From assembly GCA_944375955.1 (NCBI GenBank), contig CALWBE010000036.1:31754-95753 (forward strand): a stretch of DNA of 64,000 nt, read 5' to 3'. The notes under the pieces were generated by a model, which was not told the DNA's origin, made no database searches, and worked only from the letters and a program-made list of their open reading frames with translations. Position 1 is the stretch's first letter. The number at the start of each line of letters is the position of its first letter. Source of the DNA: an uncultured Clostridia bacterium. Its GTDB lineage: Bacteria > Bacillota > Clostridia > Oscillospirales > CAG-382. Made by a program: the position numbers and the translations under genes. Below, one piece after another: positions 37,486 to 46,643 of the stretch.

Positions 37486-38985
37486 ATGGCATATTACTAC
37501 AGTGAACCTTCACATACTTTCAGTGAATATCTTCTAGTTCCCGGATATTCAAGCGCAGAATGCATTCCCTCAAAAGTATCGCTTAAAACTCCGCTTGTAA
37601 AGTTTAAAAAGGGAGAAGAACCGAAACTTTCGATGAATATTCCGCTTGTATCAGCTATTATGCAGTCGGTATCAGACGATAAAATGGCGATAGCTTTGGC
37701 AAAAGAAGGCGGAGTATCTTTTATTTACGGTTCGCAGACAATAGAAAATCAGGCGGCAATGGTGCGCCGGGTAAAAAATTATAAAGCCGGATTTGTTTAT
37801 TCCGATTCAAATTTAAGACCGGATAATACGCTTGCAGATGTTCTTGAGCTGAAAGCAAGACTCGGTCATTCAACTATCGCTATAACAGAGGACGGTTCGC
37901 CTAACGGCAAACTTCTCGGAATAGTTACCGGAAGAGATTATCGTGTAAGCCGTATGTCTATCGATGAGAAGGTAGAAAATTTCATGACGCCGCTTGAAAA
38001 GCTTATTACGGCACCTGAAGGAACTACATTAAAAACAGCTAACGACATAATCTGGGAGCATAAGCTTAATTCTCTGCCGATAGTTGATAAAAACGGCAGG
38101 CTTGTGGCGTTTGTTTTTAGGAAGGATTATGATCAGCACAAAGAGAATCCTCATGAGCTGCTCGACGCAAACAAAAGCTATGTTGTAGGAGCCGGAATAA
38201 ATACCCGCGACTATGCCGAGAGAGTTCCGGCGCTTGTGGAAGCGGGAGCTGATGTGCTTTGTATAGATTCGAGCGAAGGCTATACCGAATGGCAGAGAAG
38301 GACTCTATCATTTATCCGTGAAAAATACGGGGACAGCGTAAAAGTGGGAGCGGGAAACGTAGTGGATGCGGACGGATTCAGATTCCTCGCGGAGGCGGGA
38401 GCTGACTTTGTAAAGATAGGTATAGGCGGAGGTTCTATATGTATCACCCGTGAAACAAAAGGAATAGGGCGCGGACAGGCGACCGCCGTAATAGAAGTGG
38501 CAAAAGCGAGAGATGAATATTATAAAGAAACGGGCATATATGTGCCAATCTGTTCAGACGGAGGAATAGTGCATGATTATCATATCACTTTAGCTCTTGC
38601 AATGGGATGTGATTTCTGTATGCTGGGAAGATATTTTTCGAGATTTGAGGAAAGCCCGACAAATAAAGTTTTAGTAAACGGAAGCTATATGAAAGAATAT
38701 TGGGGCGAAGGAAGTGCGCGCGCCCGTAACTGGCAGAGATACGACATGGGAGGAGCGGAGAAGCTTTCTTTTGTGGAAGGCGTCGACTGTTATGTGCCGT
38801 ATGCCGGACTTTTGCACGATAATGTCTCAGTAACATTAAGTAAGGTGCGTTCTACAATGTGCAACTGCGGAGCGCTGAGCATAGCCGAGCTTCAGAAAAA
38901 AGCAAGGCTTACGCTTGTAAGCGCCGTATCTATCGTTGAAGGCGGAGCTCATGACGTACTTGTAAAAGATAAAATCACTCAATAA
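37486..38985 (+). CDS. guaB: IMP dehydrogenase, Tritrichomonas-like subfamily
   Basis: IMPDH oxidises IMP to XMP with NAD+, the committed step to guanine nucleotides. The 499-residue protein has a TIM barrel interrupted by two CBS domains (~105-225). The catalytic Cys is residue 319 in [10 protein letters not shown] and the mobile flap has Arg418-Tyr419 in NWQRYDMGG. The ends ([19 protein letters not shown] and [17 protein letters not shown]) and numbering agree with the Tritrichomonas foetus enzyme as I recall it, rather than the common bacterial GuaB (GPGSICTTR). RBS AAAGGA lies upstream; trkA follows after 9 bases. Confidence 0.95.
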   Translation: MAYYYSEPSHTFSEYLLVPGYSSAECIPSKVSLKTPLVKFKKGEEPKLSMNIPLVSAIMQSVSDDKMAIALAKEGGVSFIYGSQTIENQAAMVRRVKNYKAGFVYSDSNLRPDNTLADVLELKARLGHSTIAITEDGSPNGKLLGIVTGRDYRVSRMSIDEKVENFMTPLEKLITAPEGTTLKTANDIIWEHKLNSLPIVDKNGRLVAFVFRKDYDQHKENPHELLDANKSYVVGAGINTRDYAERVPALVEAGADVLCIDSSEGYTEWQRRTLSFIREKYGDSVKVGAGNVVDADGFRFLAEAGADFVKIGIGGGSICITRETKGIGRGQATAVIEVAKARDEYYKETGIYVPICSDGGIVHDYHITLALAMGCDFCMLGRYFSRFEESPTNKVLVNGSYMKEYWGEGSARARNWQRYDMGGAEKLSFVEGVDCYVPYAGLLHDNVSVTLSKVRSTMCNCGALSIAELQKKARLTLVSAVSIVEGGAHDVLVKDKITQ

Positions 38986-38994
38986 GGAATAAAA

Positions 38995-40353
38995 ATGAAA
39001 ATTGCTGTTGTAGGCTGCGGAAAAATAGGAACGACTTTGCTTTCAAACCTTGCTAACGAAGGTCATGACATAGTATGTATAGATTCAGATTCCGCGGTTA
39101 TAGAAGAAATAACTAACATATATGACGTAATGGGCGTTTGCGGAAACGGAGCTGACAGCGACGTTTTGTCGGAGGCGGAGATAAAAAAAGCCGATTTGCT
39201 TGTTTCGGTCACCGATTCAGACGAGCTTAATATGCTTATTTGCTTTATCGGGAAAAGTATGGGAGCTGCTCATACTATCGCCCGTATAAGAAATCCCGAA
39301 TATAATGACAGAAGTCTTGGATTTCTCCGTCAGAAGCTGCAGCTTACCGACTCAATAAATCCGGAATTTATAGCGGCAAGAGAAATTTACAACATTTTAA
39401 AATTCCCAAGCGCAGTCAATATAGAGACATTTTCAGCGCGCAATTTTGAAATGATAGAGATAAAGCTTAAACCGGATTCGCAGCTTGACGGAATGAGTAT
39501 ACTTGATATGAGAAGAAAATATCAGGCGAAATATCTTGTATGTGCGGTACAGCGCGGGGATACGGCATTTATACCCGACGGCCGCTTTGTACTTCGCGGC
39601 GGAGACAAAATAGGGCTTACCGCATCGCCGGCCGAAATACAAAAACTGCTGAAAATGCTTGGAATTCTTCAGAAAAAAGCTCGCAGCGTACTTATTCTCG
39701 GAGCAAGCACAACTGCTTTTTATCTGTCAAAACTTTTGCTTGCCGGAGGAAATTCAGTTAAGATAATAGAAAAGGATCATGATCGTTGTCTTGCTTTCAG
39801 CAACCGGCTGCCGGGAGCTGTCGTTATATGCGGAGACGGCGCGGAACAGGAACTTTTAATAGAAGAGGGAATAGAATCGACCGACGCGTTTGTATCGCTT
39901 ACCGGAATGGATGAAGAAAATATTCTTATATCTTGTTTTGCGGCAGCACAGAACGTTCCGACGGTAATTACAAAGGTCAACCGGCCGGAGCTTGCCTCTA
40001 TGGCGCAGAAGCTGGGGCTTGATATTATTATTTCGCCAAAGAAGTCTACGGGCGATATTATAACGGGTTATGCCAGAGCTCTTGAAAATTCACTGGGAAG
40101 TTCAGTCGAGACCTTATATAAACTTATGGACGGTTCGGTTGAAGCCCTGGAATTTTCGGTACAGGAAGATTTTAAATATATAAATATTCCGATAAAGGAA
40201 ATGAATCTTAAATCAAATATTTTGATTGCCGGCATAATTAAGGGCAGAATTCCGATTATTCCGTCGGGTGATGATGTTATAAATGCAAACGATAAAGTAA
40301 TAGTGCTTGCGTCCGAAACTCGTTTGCAGAATCTTTCTGATATAATTATGTGA
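38995..40353 (+). CDS. trkA: Trk system potassium uptake regulatory protein TrkA
   Basis: The 452-residue protein consists of two RCK units, each with a Rossmann NAD-binding motif: IAVVGCGKIGTTLLSNL at 3-19 and SVLILGASTTAFYLSKLL at ~230, each followed by an RCK_C domain. TrkA gates the TrkH potassium channel and binds nucleotides. It lies between guaB and trkH with the latter 34 bases downstream, forming an operon-like set. Confidence 0.96.
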   Translation: MKIAVVGCGKIGTTLLSNLANEGHDIVCIDSDSAVIEEITNIYDVMGVCGNGADSDVLSEAEIKKADLLVSVTDSDELNMLICFIGKSMGAAHTIARIRNPEYNDRSLGFLRQKLQLTDSINPEFIAAREIYNILKFPSAVNIETFSARNFEMIEIKLKPDSQLDGMSILDMRRKYQAKYLVCAVQRGDTAFIPDGRFVLRGGDKIGLTASPAEIQKLLKMLGILQKKARSVLILGASTTAFYLSKLLLAGGNSVKIIEKDHDRCLAFSNRLPGAVVICGDGAEQELLIEEGIESTDAFVSLTGMDEENILISCFAAAQNVPTVITKVNRPELASMAQKLGLDIIISPKKSTGDIITGYARALENSLGSSVETLYKLMDGSVEALEFSVQEDFKYINIPIKEMNLKSNILIAGIIKGRIPIIPSGDDVINANDKVIVLASETRLQNLSDIIM

Positions 40354-40387
40354 ATTAAATATCGGGCGGAAAGGTAAAATAAAAAGT

Positions 40388-41833
40388 ATGAATCTTAAAA
40401 TGGTGCTTTATACCACCGCGCGCATTATGCAGACAGAAGCGCTGTTTATGCTTCTGCCGCTTGCCGTATCTTTTATATACGGAGAATATGATTCGGCGCA
40501 AAGCTTTATAATTACTATTCTGACGGTTTTTATCTTGGGATTTATAATATCAAGGGTGACACACACTAAAAACCGCGTCATTTATGCAAAGGAAGGCTTT
40601 GCAATAGTGGCGCTGGCTTGGCTTATGATGTCTTTTTTCGGTGCGCTTCCTTTTGTTATAAGCCGTGACATCCCTTCTTATGTCGACGCGTTTTTTGAAA
40701 CCGTCAGCGGGTTTACAACTACCGGCGCTTCTATTCTTAATGACGTAGAGGCTGTATCAAAAGGCATGCTTTTTTGGCGCAGTTTTACGCACTGGATAGG
40801 CGGCATGGGTGTCCTTGTTTTTGTAATGGCGGTTATTCCGAATATTTCCGACCGTTCAATCCACATAATGCGCGCCGAAATGCCGGGGCCGGTTATAGGA
40901 AAATTATTGCCCAGAGCAAAAGATACGGCAAAAATACTTTATCTTATATATATTGTGCTTACGGCTGCCGAAATTCTGTTTCTTCTTGCCGGAGGAATGA
41001 GCCTTTTTGACAGTCTTATTCATTCGTTCGGAACCGCCGGAACCGGAGGCTTTGGAATAAAAGCCGACAGTGTTTCGTCATATTCCCCGTATATTCAATG
41101 GGTAATAACAATATTTATGATAATTTTCGGCATTAATTTCAATCTGTTTTATCTTATACTTATACACCGTGCCAAAACGGCTTTTAAGTCTTCTGAATTT
41201 TGGTGGTATATCGGTATTGCACTTTCGGCTACAGCTGTAATAGCTTTTAATATACGCGGAATATATCATAATTTTTCAGATACAGTTAGGAATTCTGCCT
41301 TTCAAGTAGCATCTATTCTTACAACTACAGGTTTTGCTACGGCAAATTTTGACACATGGCCCGAATTATCTAAAACAGTGCTGTTGCTGCTTATGTTTAT
41401 AGGAGGGTGTGCCGGATCAACTGCCGGAGGATTAAAAGTATCAAGAGTAGTTCTTCTTTTCAGAACTGTCAAGCGCGAAATAAATCATTTGCTTCATCCT
41501 CGCTCAGTAAGTGCGGTGCGCTTTGAAGGAAAACCGGCAGATATAAAAACTGTTATGAGCGTATGCGTATATTTCGTATTTTATATGCTGTGTTTTTTCA
41601 CAATATTGCTTTTGCTGGGATTTGAACCATTCTCATTTGAAACTAATTTCTCTGCAACTGCGTCATGTTTTAACAATGTGGGTCCGGGGCTTGACGGAGT
41701 CGGACCTATGGTGAGTTACAGCGGATATTCGCCTTTTTCAAAGATAATTCTTTCCGCAGCTATGCTTTTGGGCAGACTTGAGATATATCCTTTGATACTA
41801 GCTTTTGTTCCGTCGACCTGGAATAAAAGGTGA
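40388..41833 (+). CDS. trkH: Trk potassium uptake membrane subunit
   Basis: The 481-residue membrane protein has the four-repeat selectivity motifs of the TrkH/KtrB family: TVSGFTTTGASIL, GTAGTGGFGIKADSV, TTTGFATANFDTWP and a fourth NVGPGLDGVGP. The conserved SHWIGGMGVLVF-like segment reads FTHWIGGMGVLVF. Length favours TrkH over KtrB. The gene directly follows trkA. Confidence 0.96.
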   Translation: MNLKMVLYTTARIMQTEALFMLLPLAVSFIYGEYDSAQSFIITILTVFILGFIISRVTHTKNRVIYAKEGFAIVALAWLMMSFFGALPFVISRDIPSYVDAFFETVSGFTTTGASILNDVEAVSKGMLFWRSFTHWIGGMGVLVFVMAVIPNISDRSIHIMRAEMPGPVIGKLLPRAKDTAKILYLIYIVLTAAEILFLLAGGMSLFDSLIHSFGTAGTGGFGIKADSVSSYSPYIQWVITIFMIIFGINFNLFYLILIHRAKTAFKSSEFWWYIGIALSATAVIAFNIRGIYHNFSDTVRNSAFQVASILTTTGFATANFDTWPELSKTVLLLLMFIGGCAGSTAGGLKVSRVVLLFRTVKREINHLLHPRSVSAVRFEGKPADIKTVMSVCVYFVFYMLCFFTILLLLGFEPFSFETNFSATASCFNNVGPGLDGVGPMVSYSGYSPFSKIILSAAMLLGRLEIYPLILAFVPSTWNKR

Positions 41834-42061
41834 GTTTTTTGCATAAGATTATTACAGATATTATTAACTTAGCAGACCGATTTTTTATCGACACAAGCGT
41901 ACGAAGTATGATGATTTTTGCATAATTGCGCGGATGTTGTTTTTTCTTCGTCAAAAAACAGTTTACATCGCTGATTTTTGACGGCGGAATTTTTGCGAAA
42001 AATTTTTTGAAAAAGTATAAAATTCATATCGGAAACCGCAAAGTAAAGGACGGATTTTGAT
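41834..42061 (+). promoter_or_regulatory. intergenic region with promoter of the ParB-family gene
   Basis: TTGCGA (41993-41998) and TATAAA (42016-42021) have a 17-base spacer, 40 bases before the start. A weak AT-rich inverted repeat around 41938-41960 may end the trk transcript. Otherwise I see nothing in it. Confidence 0.5.
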
Positions 42062-43000
42062 ATGTCACTGTTTTTTAATACGGCAAAAAGCGACAGACAG
42101 CTTAAAAAGCTTCCTATAGATAAAATTTTGCCTAATCCTATGCAGCCTAGAAAGCATTTTGACGAGGACGCTATAAACTCACTTGCCGACAGTATCGCAA
42201 AATACGGAATAATACAGCCTGTTTCTGTCAGAATACATGACGGAAAATATGAGCTTGTTGCCGGTGAACGACGTCTAAGAGCTGCAAAGATAGCCGGCTA
42301 TACTGAAATACCATGTCTTATCATCCGGGCAGGAGAACGACGTTCGGCATATCTTTCAATTACTGAAAATCTTCAGAGATGCGATCTTGATATGTTTGAG
42401 GAAGCTGAAGCAATAGAACGGCTTATGGTTACCGGAAACTGTACTCAGAGCGCACTTGCCGAGAGCTTATCAATGTCTCAAAGCGCACTTGCAAATAAGC
42501 TTAGGCTTTTAAGATTTGATGCCGAACAGAGAAATATTATAAGAAAATATCATCTTTCCGAGAGGCATGCGCGGGCACTTTTGAGAGTTCCGCCGGAAAA
42601 ACGTATTGAGGCTGCCGAAAAAATAGGATTTGAAGCTATGAGTGTGACTGCCGCAGAAGAATACATAGATAAAGTAGTATGCACAAGGCTTGTGGAAAAT
42701 GAGTTTTCAAAAAACAGTTCTAATGCTGAAACTTCGACAGCATCAGGATCAAAACAAAAAGTCAGAAAAGACAAAGCTTGCAGTGTAAGTCAAGTGGAAG
42801 ACGCTGATAGCAGTTTTGAACAAAAACCTATACGCACGGTTCTCATAGGCGATCTTACTCTTTTTTACAACAGTCTTGAGAGGTCTTTATCTATGCTGAG
42901 AAACGCAGGCTTTGCGGCAGAACTTGAAAAAACCGAAAACAACGGTGAAGTAAGACTTTCTATTATTCTGAAAAGCGGTACAGAAAAGCAGCAATTATAG
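42062..43000 (+). CDS. noc: ParB/Noc-family CTPase, Noc-like specificity
   Basis: ParB N-terminal fold with CTP-binding boxes LPNPMQPRKHFDED and VAGERRLRAAKIAGYTEIPC, then ENLQRCDLDMFEEAEAIERL. In the DNA-binding domain the residues that separate Noc from Spo0J read SQSALANKLRLLRF and SERHARAL: Gln, Lys and Arg at the positions where Spo0J has Arg, Thr and Gly. This indicates a Noc-type site (nucleoid occlusion) rather than parS. The N-terminus has a short hydrophobic MSLFF, reminiscent of the membrane-targeting helix of Noc. No parA is adjacent. RBS AAAGGA. Confidence 0.82.
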   Translation: MSLFFNTAKSDRQLKKLPIDKILPNPMQPRKHFDEDAINSLADSIAKYGIIQPVSVRIHDGKYELVAGERRLRAAKIAGYTEIPCLIIRAGERRSAYLSITENLQRCDLDMFEEAEAIERLMVTGNCTQSALAESLSMSQSALANKLRLLRFDAEQRNIIRKYHLSERHARALLRVPPEKRIEAAEKIGFEAMSVTAAEEYIDKVVCTRLVENEFSKNSSNAETSTASGSKQKVRKDKACSVSQVEDADSSFEQKPIRTVLIGDLTLFYNSLERSLSMLRNAGFAAELEKTENNGEVRLSIILKSGTEKQQL

Positions 43001-43043
43001 TATTTTTTAAGCAGAATAGTTTCGACAAAAAAGAGTTTTTTTG

Positions 43044-43072
43044 TTGACATTTCGATATATATGTGATATTAT
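43044..43072 (+). promoter_or_regulatory. promoter of the zinc-ribbon protein gene
   Basis: TTGACA (43044-43049) and TATTAT (43067-43072) with a 17-base spacer, 38 bases before the start codon. Confidence 0.75.
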
Positions 43073-43109
43073 TGAATTAGCAAAATTTGATTTTTAAGGA
43101 GATTTTATC

Positions 43110-43820
43110 ATGAAAAATTGCAGCAAATGCGGAACAAGCTTTGAAGATGACAAAAAATTCTGTCCGAACTGCGGCACGGAAGTCTCGGAAACCGCTGAAA
43201 CCGGTGAAAGCTCGAATGAGAATAAGAGCTCAAATAAACGTTTGCCTATAATTATAGGCATTGCGGCTGCAGCGGTTATCGTTATTGTCATTATTCTGAT
43301 AGCTTCATGCAGCGGAGGTTACAAATCTGCTTTGTCAAATTATGAAAAACTTTTAAATGGTAATTTCGACGACGGCTTGATTGAGAAACTTGCTCCTGAA
43401 GATTATTGGGATTATATTGACGATAATTTCGATATGGATGCGTCTGATATTGCAGACGGTCTTGAAGATCAATACGGCGAAGAAGTAATGTTTGGACTTG
43501 ACGGAGATGAAATCAAATATTCTCTTTCAATCGCAAAGGCAAGCAAACTTGACGATGACGTCTTTGATGAAATTAAAGACATTATAAACGACAACTGCGA
43601 TGTCAGCAAAAAGAGTATTACCGAAGCATACAGACTTGTCGTTGATCTTAAGTATAAATTCGACATTGACAAGGCCGACGACGATTATATTTTGTACTCT
43701 ACAATAGCTTTGGAAGACGGTGCACGCAGCACGTTCTACTCTGTAAAAATAGACGGCAAATGGTATCTTTTCGATTCGTCGCTTAATTCTGTTATAAATC
43801 CCTATCAGCTGTCATATTAA
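43110..43820 (+). CDS. zinc-ribbon membrane protein
   Basis: The N-terminus is a zinc ribbon with CSKC (residues 4-7) and CPNC (19-22), followed by a Ser/Glu/Asn linker, one membrane helix (LPIIIGIAAAAVIVIVIILIA, ~45-65) and a ~165-residue acidic extracytoplasmic domain in which Asp and Glu dominate. This architecture is common in Clostridia as a zinc-ribbon membrane protein of unknown function. The ribbon would be cytosolic. It has its own promoter and terminator and so is monocistronic. Confidence 0.85.
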   Translation: MKNCSKCGTSFEDDKKFCPNCGTEVSETAETGESSNENKSSNKRLPIIIGIAAAAVIVIVIILIASCSGGYKSALSNYEKLLNGNFDDGLIEKLAPEDYWDYIDDNFDMDASDIADGLEDQYGEEVMFGLDGDEIKYSLSIAKASKLDDDVFDEIKDIINDNCDVSKKSITEAYRLVVDLKYKFDIDKADDDYILYSTIALEDGARSTFYSVKIDGKWYLFDSSLNSVINPYQLSY

Positions 43821-43877
43821 ACTAAGGGTTTTGCCGTAAATATTACGGCGGCAAATAAACTATACAGCAATATAAAA

Positions 43878-43937
43878 GCTGTCATCAGCCGATTGCGTTT
43901 TGCAGGAAAGGCTGATGGCAGCTTATTTTTTTATTTG
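43878..43937 (+). terminator. terminator after the zinc-ribbon gene
   Basis: GCTGTCATCAGCC (43878-43890) pairs with GGCTGATGGCAGC (43910-43922), followed by TTATTTTTTT. The minus strand shows only a weak T-tract, so it is primarily a plus-strand terminator. Confidence 0.92.
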
Positions 43938-43971
43938 TATAAACAATAATTGTTTTGAACAATAAGATTTT

Positions 43972-46017
43972 TTATTTTTTGCCGGTTTTGTTTCTGCTTT
44001 TTTTCAAAACAGGCTTTATTTTCTGGCTTGAAGTTTTTTTAGTGCCCTCGTCAGGTGAATATAATGATTTTCCCTTTATGCTTTGTCTTTTTAGAGCTTT
44101 CTTTTTATAAGAAACTGATTTTTCAGACTTTGGTCTTGATTTTTTTGTGGAATGTGCAGTTTTATTTTCTTTTTTATCTGCACCGGCACCGTACATTTTT
44201 ATTCCAAGCAGCGGCATAGCGGCGTCATATCTGTGCGAAAGTTCTATCGCTTTTTTTACCAGCTGCCTGTTTTCCGGACGGTTATACTGCAGAAGCGCGC
44301 GCTGCATTCTTTTTTCCTCATAATTTTTCGGAACATAAACTTCTTTTCCGCTGAACGGATCTATACCCGTATAATACATTGTTGTGGAAGCCGTTCCCGG
44401 AGTGGGATAAAAATCCTGCACCTGTTCCGGACGTATATTTTCGCGTTTTAGATATAAAGCAAGATCAATAGCGTCTGAAAGTGTGCTTCCGGGATGAGAG
44501 GACATAAGATACGGAACAAGATACTGTTCAAGACCGTATTTTTTCGTAGTTTCAAAATATTTCCTGCAAAAGGTATTATAAATTTCTACTGAAGGCTTGC
44601 CCATATATGAAAGCACACGAGGAGAAATGTGCTCGGGAGCTACTTTAAGCTGACCGCTGACATGATTTTTTACAAGTTCATTTAAAAACTCATCGCTTTT
44701 ATCTGCTAAAACATAATCGAATCTTACGCCTGAGCGGACAAAAACCTTTTTTATTTTAGGTATAGCCGATACACGCCTCAGAATATCGATATATTCGGTA
44801 TGATCGGCAATGAGATTTTTACAAGGCGTAGGTGAAAGGCATCTGCGGTTGTTGCAGACGGGCTTTTTTCCTTCCCGCACCGTTTTGCACGGACCGTGAC
44901 GGAAATTAGCCGTAGGACCTCCTATATCGTGAATATATCCCTTAAACCGCGGAAGCGTTGTTAAAAGCTCAGCTTCTGCGACGACCGAATCCGCGCTGCG
45001 CGAGATAACTCCTCTGCCTTGATTGTACGCTATCGCACAGAAAGCGCAGGCTCCGAAACAGCCGCGGTTGTGCGTTATAGAAAATTCAACTTCGTCGAGA
45101 GCCGCTATTCCTCCGAATTTGTCATATTTCGGATGCCAGGTTCTTGTAAACGGCATAGCGTATACTTCGTCAAGTTCCTTTTGCGAAAGAGGAGCAGGAG
45201 GAGGATTTTGAATGATACGGCAGCCGTCATAAAATTCCACTATTGCCTTTCCTCCGACAAAATCCTGGTTCTCATACTGAATTCTGAAGGCGTCGGCATA
45301 GGCTTTTTTATCTGTTTTCAGCGTATCATAGTCATATGTTTCTATATATTCATATGACGGTTTGAAATTATCATCTTTGACGCAAACGACCGTGCCTCTT
45401 ATACTTCTTATTTTTTTTACAGGTACGCCCTTGTCAAGAAGCTTTGCAATTTCAGGAATAGATCTTTCTCCCATGCCATAGCTTATTATATCGGCGCGCG
45501 AATCTATAAGAATGCTTCTCCGCACCTTATCATCCCAGTAGTCATAATGAGCGAATCTTCGCAGAGACGCTTCAAGGCCGCCGATTATTATCGGTACATC
45601 CCCGTAAGCTTCGCGTATTCGGTTGCAGTATACAATGACTGCTCTGTCCGGACGAAATCCTGCTTTTTTACCCGGTGAATAATAGTCATCTGAACGGTGT
45701 TTTTTAGCCGCTGTATAATTTGCGACCATTGAGTCAACATTTCCCGAACTTACCAAAAAACCAAGCCTCGGTCTGCCGAAAACGCAAACTCCTTCGCCGG
45801 AACCGTCACGGTATGATTTTTTATAATCGGGCTGTGAGATTATCCCAACGATAAAACCGCATTTCTCAAGCAAACGGCATATAAGAGCTGAGCCGAAGCT
45901 GGGATGATCGATATATGCGTCGCCGGTTACATATACGAAATCAGGTACAGATATGCCTTCCGGAAGTTCTTCGGGAGACATTGGAAGAGGTTTTTGGGCA
46001 AGACGCGTATAAATCAT
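43972..46017 (-). CDS. ygiQ: YgiQ-family radical SAM protein
   Basis: The 681-residue protein has an N-terminal YgiQ domain (VSGNVDSMVANYTAAKKHRSDDYYSPGKK, IIIGGLEASLRRFAHYDYWDD), a radical-SAM core with CFGACAFCAIAYNQGR where CxxxCxxC binds the cluster, and a basic Lys/Ser-rich tail of ~70 residues. The UPF0313 family reaction is unknown. It overlaps the DUF2344 gene by four bases (ATGA), so it is part of a radical-SAM-related operon. Confidence 0.92.
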   Translation of the reverse strand: MIYTRLAQKPLPMSPEELPEGISVPDFVYVTGDAYIDHPSFGSALICRLLEKCGFIVGIISQPDYKKSYRDGSGEGVCVFGRPRLGFLVSSGNVDSMVANYTAAKKHRSDDYYSPGKKAGFRPDRAVIVYCNRIREAYGDVPIIIGGLEASLRRFAHYDYWDDKVRRSILIDSRADIISYGMGERSIPEIAKLLDKGVPVKKIRSIRGTVVCVKDDNFKPSYEYIETYDYDTLKTDKKAYADAFRIQYENQDFVGGKAIVEFYDGCRIIQNPPPAPLSQKELDEVYAMPFTRTWHPKYDKFGGIAALDEVEFSITHNRGCFGACAFCAIAYNQGRGVISRSADSVVAEAELLTTLPRFKGYIHDIGGPTANFRHGPCKTVREGKKPVCNNRRCLSPTPCKNLIADHTEYIDILRRVSAIPKIKKVFVRSGVRFDYVLADKSDEFLNELVKNHVSGQLKVAPEHISPRVLSYMGKPSVEIYNTFCRKYFETTKKYGLEQYLVPYLMSSHPGSTLSDAIDLALYLKRENIRPEQVQDFYPTPGTASTTMYYTGIDPFSGKEVYVPKNYEEKRMQRALLQYNRPENRQLVKKAIELSHRYDAAMPLLGIKMYGAGADKKENKTAHSTKKSRPKSEKSVSYKKKALKRQSIKGKSLYSPDEGTKKTSSQKIKPVLKKSRNKTGKK

Positions 46018-46643
46018 TTTAAATTAATCCCCGTTCTTGTACAGTTAAAATCGGCGGAGGAAAGAATGCCGGCGGAGTCCATCGCCTTCATGACATATTC
46101 AGGATTGAGATATCCGTCGGGCGACGCGTCTACACACAGACAAATATAGGTTTTTCCATCGGTTTCGGATACTTCATAAGAAAAAATCTGAGGCTTAATA
46201 TTTATTTGCTTTTCCCCGCTTTTTGTTTTCTTTTCAACAGTGATATCGTCTTTCGATAAAAATTCTCTTATATTTTCGCATATTCCGCAGACACCTTCCG
46301 CTGAAAAAATATAATCGGCGGAATACACATTGTTGAATTTCCCCGTAGATTCCGATACCGACTTTATTTCTATATGCGGCGGAAGCGCGGCACGAAGTTT
46401 CATGGTAAATTCTTCTTTATCCATATCGCGCGCGAGCCCTATATCGCAGAGCTCGTTTTCCCCTGCCGTTCCAACCGACAGCGGAAGCGCAAAAACTATT
46501 TTCGGATGCGGATTAAAGCCCGATGAATAGCGCAGAGGAATTCCCGCACGCTTAAAAGTGCGGACAAAGGTGTGAGTAAGGTCAAGATGCGATATAAATA
46601 CGAGCGGACCTGTTTTTGAAAACGTAATTCTGAAATCCGTCAA
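46014..46643 (-). CDS. DUF2344 radical SAM-associated protein
   Basis: The 209-residue product begins MTDFRITFSKTGPLVFISHLDLTHTFVRTFKRAGIPLRYSSGFNPHPKIVFALPL, the signature of the DUF2344 (TIGR03936) family. These proteins are encoded beside or fused to the TIGR03960 radical-SAM protein. It overlaps both neighbours by four bases, indicating translational coupling. Confidence 0.93.
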   Translation of the reverse strand: MTDFRITFSKTGPLVFISHLDLTHTFVRTFKRAGIPLRYSSGFNPHPKIVFALPLSVGTAGENELCDIGLARDMDKEEFTMKLRAALPPHIEIKSVSESTGKFNNVYSADYIFSAEGVCGICENIREFLSKDDITVEKKTKSGEKQINIKPQIFSYEVSETDGKTYICLCVDASPDGYLNPEYVMKAMDSAGILSSADFNCTRTGINLK

